From: Planctomycetes bacterium RIFCSPHIGHO2_12_FULL_52_36
GTDB taxonomy: Bacteria; Planctomycetota; Brocadiia; Brocadiales; Bathyanammoxibiaceae
NCBI GenBank assembly: GCA_001828545.1
Contig: MHYW01000135.1
Span: 3,994-18,598, forward strand
Reading direction: 5' to 3'
DNA: 14,605 nucleotides
Part shown: piece by piece, positions 12,641-14,605 of the stretch
How the letters are laid out: the number at the start of each line of letters is the position of its first letter
Position numbering within the stretch: position 1 is the first letter of the stretch
The notes under the pieces: model-generated
What the model was told of the DNA's origin: nothing
The model's database searches: none
The model's input: the letters and a program-made list of their open reading frames with translations, nothing else
Made by a program: the position numbers and the translations under genes

Positions 12641-12705
12641 GACCCTGTAATTGTAGGCCACTATTAAACATGCAGGGAAGCGGACACTTAAGAGGCGAGA
12701 GAGGA

Positions 12706-12746
12706 CATGCTAAAACGCACACACACCTGCGGGGTACTGCACAAGT
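12706..12746 (+). repeat. Direct repeat, left copy (aspS 5' end)
   Basis: Forty-one bp beginning at the base before ATG, matching 13238-13278 at 38 of 41 positions. The differences are C/T at 12718 and AC/GT at 12741-12742. It flanks hicBA on the left. Confidence 0.93.
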
Positions 12747-12775
12747 TAAACTTTGAGGTTAAAATAAAATGTTGA
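12707..12775 (+). pseudogene. Truncated aspS 5' fragment, 22-codon leader ORF
   Basis: The ATG at 12707 begins MLKRTHTCGVLHK, the same as the start of AspRS (MLKRTHTCGVLRK) except one residue. It then diverges and stops at TGA 12773-12775. The arginine codon change at codon 4 (CGC/CGT) is silent. It has the better ribosome site (AAGAGGCGAGAGAGGAC upstream) than the intact gene. The stop overlaps the first codons of hicB (start 12769), so ribosomes ending here could re-initiate on hicB. It is interpreted as the original aspS start region, left behind when hicBA entered. Confidence 0.82.
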
Positions 12776-13011
12776 CTGAATACATCATTGCCGCAATGAA
12801 AAGGGCCAGGTATGAAATCCTTTCCGACGACGGGACATTCTACGGCGAGATTCCTGGTTTTGAGGGTGTCTACGCAAATGCAGAGACCCTTGAGCGGTGC
12901 CGAGAAGAACTGCAGGAGGTTCTGGAGGAATGGATACTCTTCCGAGTCTCCCGTAACCTGGCACTACCAATTGTGGAAGGAATCGAGTTAAGAATAAAAG
13001 AGCTGGCTTAA
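12769..13011 (+). CDS. hicB: HicB-type antitoxin
   Basis: An 80-residue partial RNase-H-fold antitoxin. Y15 onward (YEILSDDGTFYGEIPGFEGV) followed by ANAETLERCREELQEVLEEW is the standard HicB pattern, with a conserved 'LPIVEG' end. It neutralises HicA by direct binding. The protein ends soon after the fold and has no obvious C-terminal helix-turn-helix or ribbon-helix-helix domain, so repression of its own promoter would need another surface. It precedes the toxin, the reverse of the classical hicAB order. Its last base is the first base of the hicA ATG (TAATG). GAGG lies about 10 nt before the ATG. Confidence 0.92.
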   Translation: MLTEYIIAAMKRARYEILSDDGTFYGEIPGFEGVYANAETLERCREELQEVLEEWILFRVSRNLALPIVEGIELRIKELA

Positions 13012-13229
13012 TGCCCCAGTTTGGTCCCATAAAGAGAAAGGACTTGATAAAGTATCTAAGGGCATTGGGTTTTCAGGGGCCTTATTCCGGTGGAAAACAC
13101 CAGTTTATGGTAAAGGGAGAAATTACTTTGAGCGTCCCTAACCCCCACAAGGGTGATATAGGCAGAGAGCTACTCTCAAGGGTCCTCAGGCTGGCAAAGA
13201 TAGACAGAGATACATGGGAAAGGCTGTAA
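13011..13229 (+). CDS. hicA: HicA-type mRNA interferase toxin
   Basis: A 72-residue double-stranded-RNA-binding-fold protein: IKRKDLIKYLRALGF, then Y25-S-G-G-K-H30-QF with the catalytic His30, then the strand ITLSVPNPHKGDI and the helix RELLSRVLRLAKI. These are all the expected HicA elements, and the length is normal, so the toxin appears intact. Members cleave mRNA and tmRNA when free of HicB. Translation is coupled to hicB through the TAATG overlap. The stop is only 9 nt before the intact aspS ATG. Confidence 0.94.
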   Translation: MPQFGPIKRKDLIKYLRALGFQGPYSGGKHQFMVKGEITLSVPNPHKGDIGRELLSRVLRLAKIDRDTWERL

Positions 13230-13237
13230 GAATTAGC

Positions 13238-13278
13238 CATGCTAAAACGTACACACACCTGCGGGGTACTGCGTAAGT
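13238..13278 (+). repeat. Direct repeat, right copy (start of intact aspS)
   Basis: Partner of 12706-12746, starting one base before the aspS ATG and covering the first 13 codons. The unit from one copy to the next is 532 bp and contains exactly hicB and hicA. Confidence 0.93.
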
Positions 13279-14605
13279 CGGAGGTCGGTAAGGAGGCCAT
13301 CCTCACGGGATGGGTGGCAAGCCGGAGGGACCATGGCGGGCTGGTATTCATAGACCTTAGAGACCGCTACGGCCTAACCCAGGTGGTCTTCAACCCCGCA
13401 CTCGGAAAAGGACTCCACGAAAAGGCCGGCGAACTCAGGGCGGAGTTTGTGGTGGCGGTTAGGGGGGAGGTCAGGGAGAGACCCCCAGGGACGGTAAACC
13501 CCCGCCTGCCCACCGGGGAGATAGAACTCTACGCCATGGAACTTGATATACTCAACCGCTCTGAGACGTTACCGTTTGAAGTAGAGGAAGGGGCAAACGT
13601 CTCCCTGGAGCACCGCCTCCGTTACAGATACCTGGACCTGAGACGGCCCACCATGCAGAACCACCTTATATTCCGCCACAGGCTCTGCCAGCTCATCCGT
13701 CAGTATCTGGACTCCCAGGGTTTCATAGAGGTAGAGACACCGTTTTTGACGAAGAGCACGCCCGAGGGTGCCAGGGATTATCTGGTACCCAGCCGCATGA
13801 GCCCGGGCGCCTTTTATGCCCTCCCCCAGTCACCACAGCTATTCAAGCAGATTCTTATGGTAGCCGGCCTTGACAGGTACTTCCAGATTGTCAGGTGTTT
13901 CAGGGACGAGGACCTGAGGGCCACCCGACAGCCTGAATTTACACAGCTTGACATGGAGATGTCCTTCGTAGAGGAGGAGGACGTCATGTCCATTATAGAG
14001 GGCTTCATGGTAGAGGTCTTTGAGAAACTCCTGGGGAAAAAGGTCTCCACCCCCTTCCCCAGACTCCCCTACTCTCTATCAATGGAACTCTACGGCAGTG
14101 ATGCCCCCGACATCCGCTTCGGCCTGACCATAAAAGAGATTACCGACCTGGCCAAAGGCTCTGAATTCAGGATATTCAAGGAGACCGTTGAAAGGAACGG
14201 GCTTGTAAGGGGACTCAACGCACAGGGCTGTGGCGCCTTCTCCAGGAAGGAGATAGAGGAACTCACGGGCTTTGTGGGACAGCACGGGGCAAAGGGCCTT
14301 GCCTGGTTCAAGGTGGAAGAGGGCGGTCTGGCCTCCCCCATAACCAAATTCTTCCCCCAGGGCCTCCAGGCACAGATACGGGAACGTATGGAGGCTAGGC
14401 CCGGCGACCTCCTCCTCTTTGTGGCCGACAGGGAAAAGATAGTCTCCCAGAGCCTCTCCCAGCTCAGACTCAACCTGGCAAAGAGGCTAAATCTAATCAA
14501 GGGTGAAGAGTACTGCTTCACCTGGGTAACGGACTTCCCCTTACTGGAGTTTGACGAGACCGTGGGCAGATACGTCTCCATCCACCACCCCTTCACCTCG
14601 CCCAG
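13239..14605 (+). CDS. aspS: Aspartyl-tRNA synthetase, 3' end outside window
   Basis: Class II synthetase of the long bacterial type; 455 of roughly 590 residues are visible. The N-terminal OB-fold anticodon domain contains SRRDHGGLVFIDLRD (H32) and ERPPGTVNP (G84). Next come RYRYLDLRRP, the core PEGARDYLVPSR, YALPQSPQLFKQ and motif 2 FRDEDLR (221-227). A GAD-type insertion domain follows, and HHPFTSP lies at the edge. His and Gly at these two anticodon-domain positions are associated with non-discriminating AspRS, which also charges tRNA-Asn for amidation by GatCAB. The usual ADRQPEFTQ reads ATRQPEFTQ (T229), a notable change in motif 2. The ATG at 13239 has only a weak, distant Shine-Dalgarno match. 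Expression probably depends on readthrough from hicBA. Confidence 0.97.
   Translation, partial: MLKRTHTCGVLRKSEVGKEAILTGWVASRRDHGGLVFIDLRDRYGLTQVVFNPALGKGLHEKAGELRAEFVVAVRGEVRERPPGTVNPRLPTGEIELYAMELDILNRSETLPFEVEEGANVSLEHRLRYRYLDLRRPTMQNHLIFRHRLCQLIRQYLDSQGFIEVETPFLTKSTPEGARDYLVPSRMSPGAFYALPQSPQLFKQILMVAGLDRYFQIVRCFRDEDLRATRQPEFTQLDMEMSFVEEEDVMSIIEGFMVEVFEKLLGKKVSTPFPRLPYSLSMELYGSDAPDIRFGLTIKEITDLAKGSEFRIFKETVERNGLVRGLNAQGCGAFSRKEIEELTGFVGQHGAKGLAWFKVEEGGLASPITKFFPQGLQAQIRERMEARPGDLLLFVADREKIVSQSLSQLRLNLAKRLNLIKGEEYCFTWVTDFPLLEFDETVGRYVSIHHPFTSP

Noticed and set aside
12706..13278. CRISPR-like repeat-spacer pair
   Set aside because: There are only two copies, 532 bp apart, and the interval encodes hicB and hicA; the repeat is the aspS start.
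14090..14596. 168-codon open frame on the minus strand
   Set aside because: It is antisense to well-conserved aspS sequence and has a biased composition typical of shadow frames.

Overview
The window looks like chromosomal DNA from a Gram-negative bacterium, probably a planctomycete of the Brocadiae or anammox-related type. lpxB and yidC indicate an outer membrane. Coding sequence is rich in AGG (Arg) and ATA (Ile) codons. A 54-residue membrane protein at 12287-12451 resembles, from memory, a small protein common in Planctomycetes (starting near 'LGRLxQxxG', ending near 'GRxxEG'). Secreted FG-GAP/VCBS propeller proteins are also frequent there. The placement is inference, not proof.

Layout. 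Positions 1-3601 (minus strand) form a compact housekeeping operon, yidC - mnmE - dCMP deaminase, read from a promoter near 3660-3688. Positions 3783-5406 (minus) hold a second operon, site-2 protease - scpA - Trm112-like protein, read from a near-consensus promoter at 5437-5465. The protease apparently lacks a normal start codon. Positions 5641-10525 (plus) hold a secreted calcium-binding propeller protein, a decayed but open transposase-derived ORF, a small membrane protein and lpxB, tightly packed and possibly one transcript. Positions 10592-12022 (minus) encode an ArsB/NhaD-type permease, divergent from a 60-residue membrane protein at 12079. From 12613 a promoter drives a hicB-hicA toxin-antitoxin pair and then aspS, which runs off the end of the window.

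Two features stand out. First, the hicBA module lies between two copies of the first 41 bp of aspS (12706-12746 and 13238-13278, 38/41 identical). It therefore appears to have been inserted at the aspS start codon and to have rebuilt that start downstream, leaving an essential synthetase gene as the third gene of a toxin-antitoxin operon.

Second, the region is littered with short self-complementary repeats. G-tract-rich inverted repeats occupy three intergenic gaps. Palindromes of the CCGCCTNAGGCGG type and a GTAGGGGCACGG hairpin occur between genes and in frame inside the transposase-derived ORF. GGCC-rich and TTTAAGGG-like words lengthen MnmE in at least two loops. No rRNA, tRNA or CRISPR array was seen.
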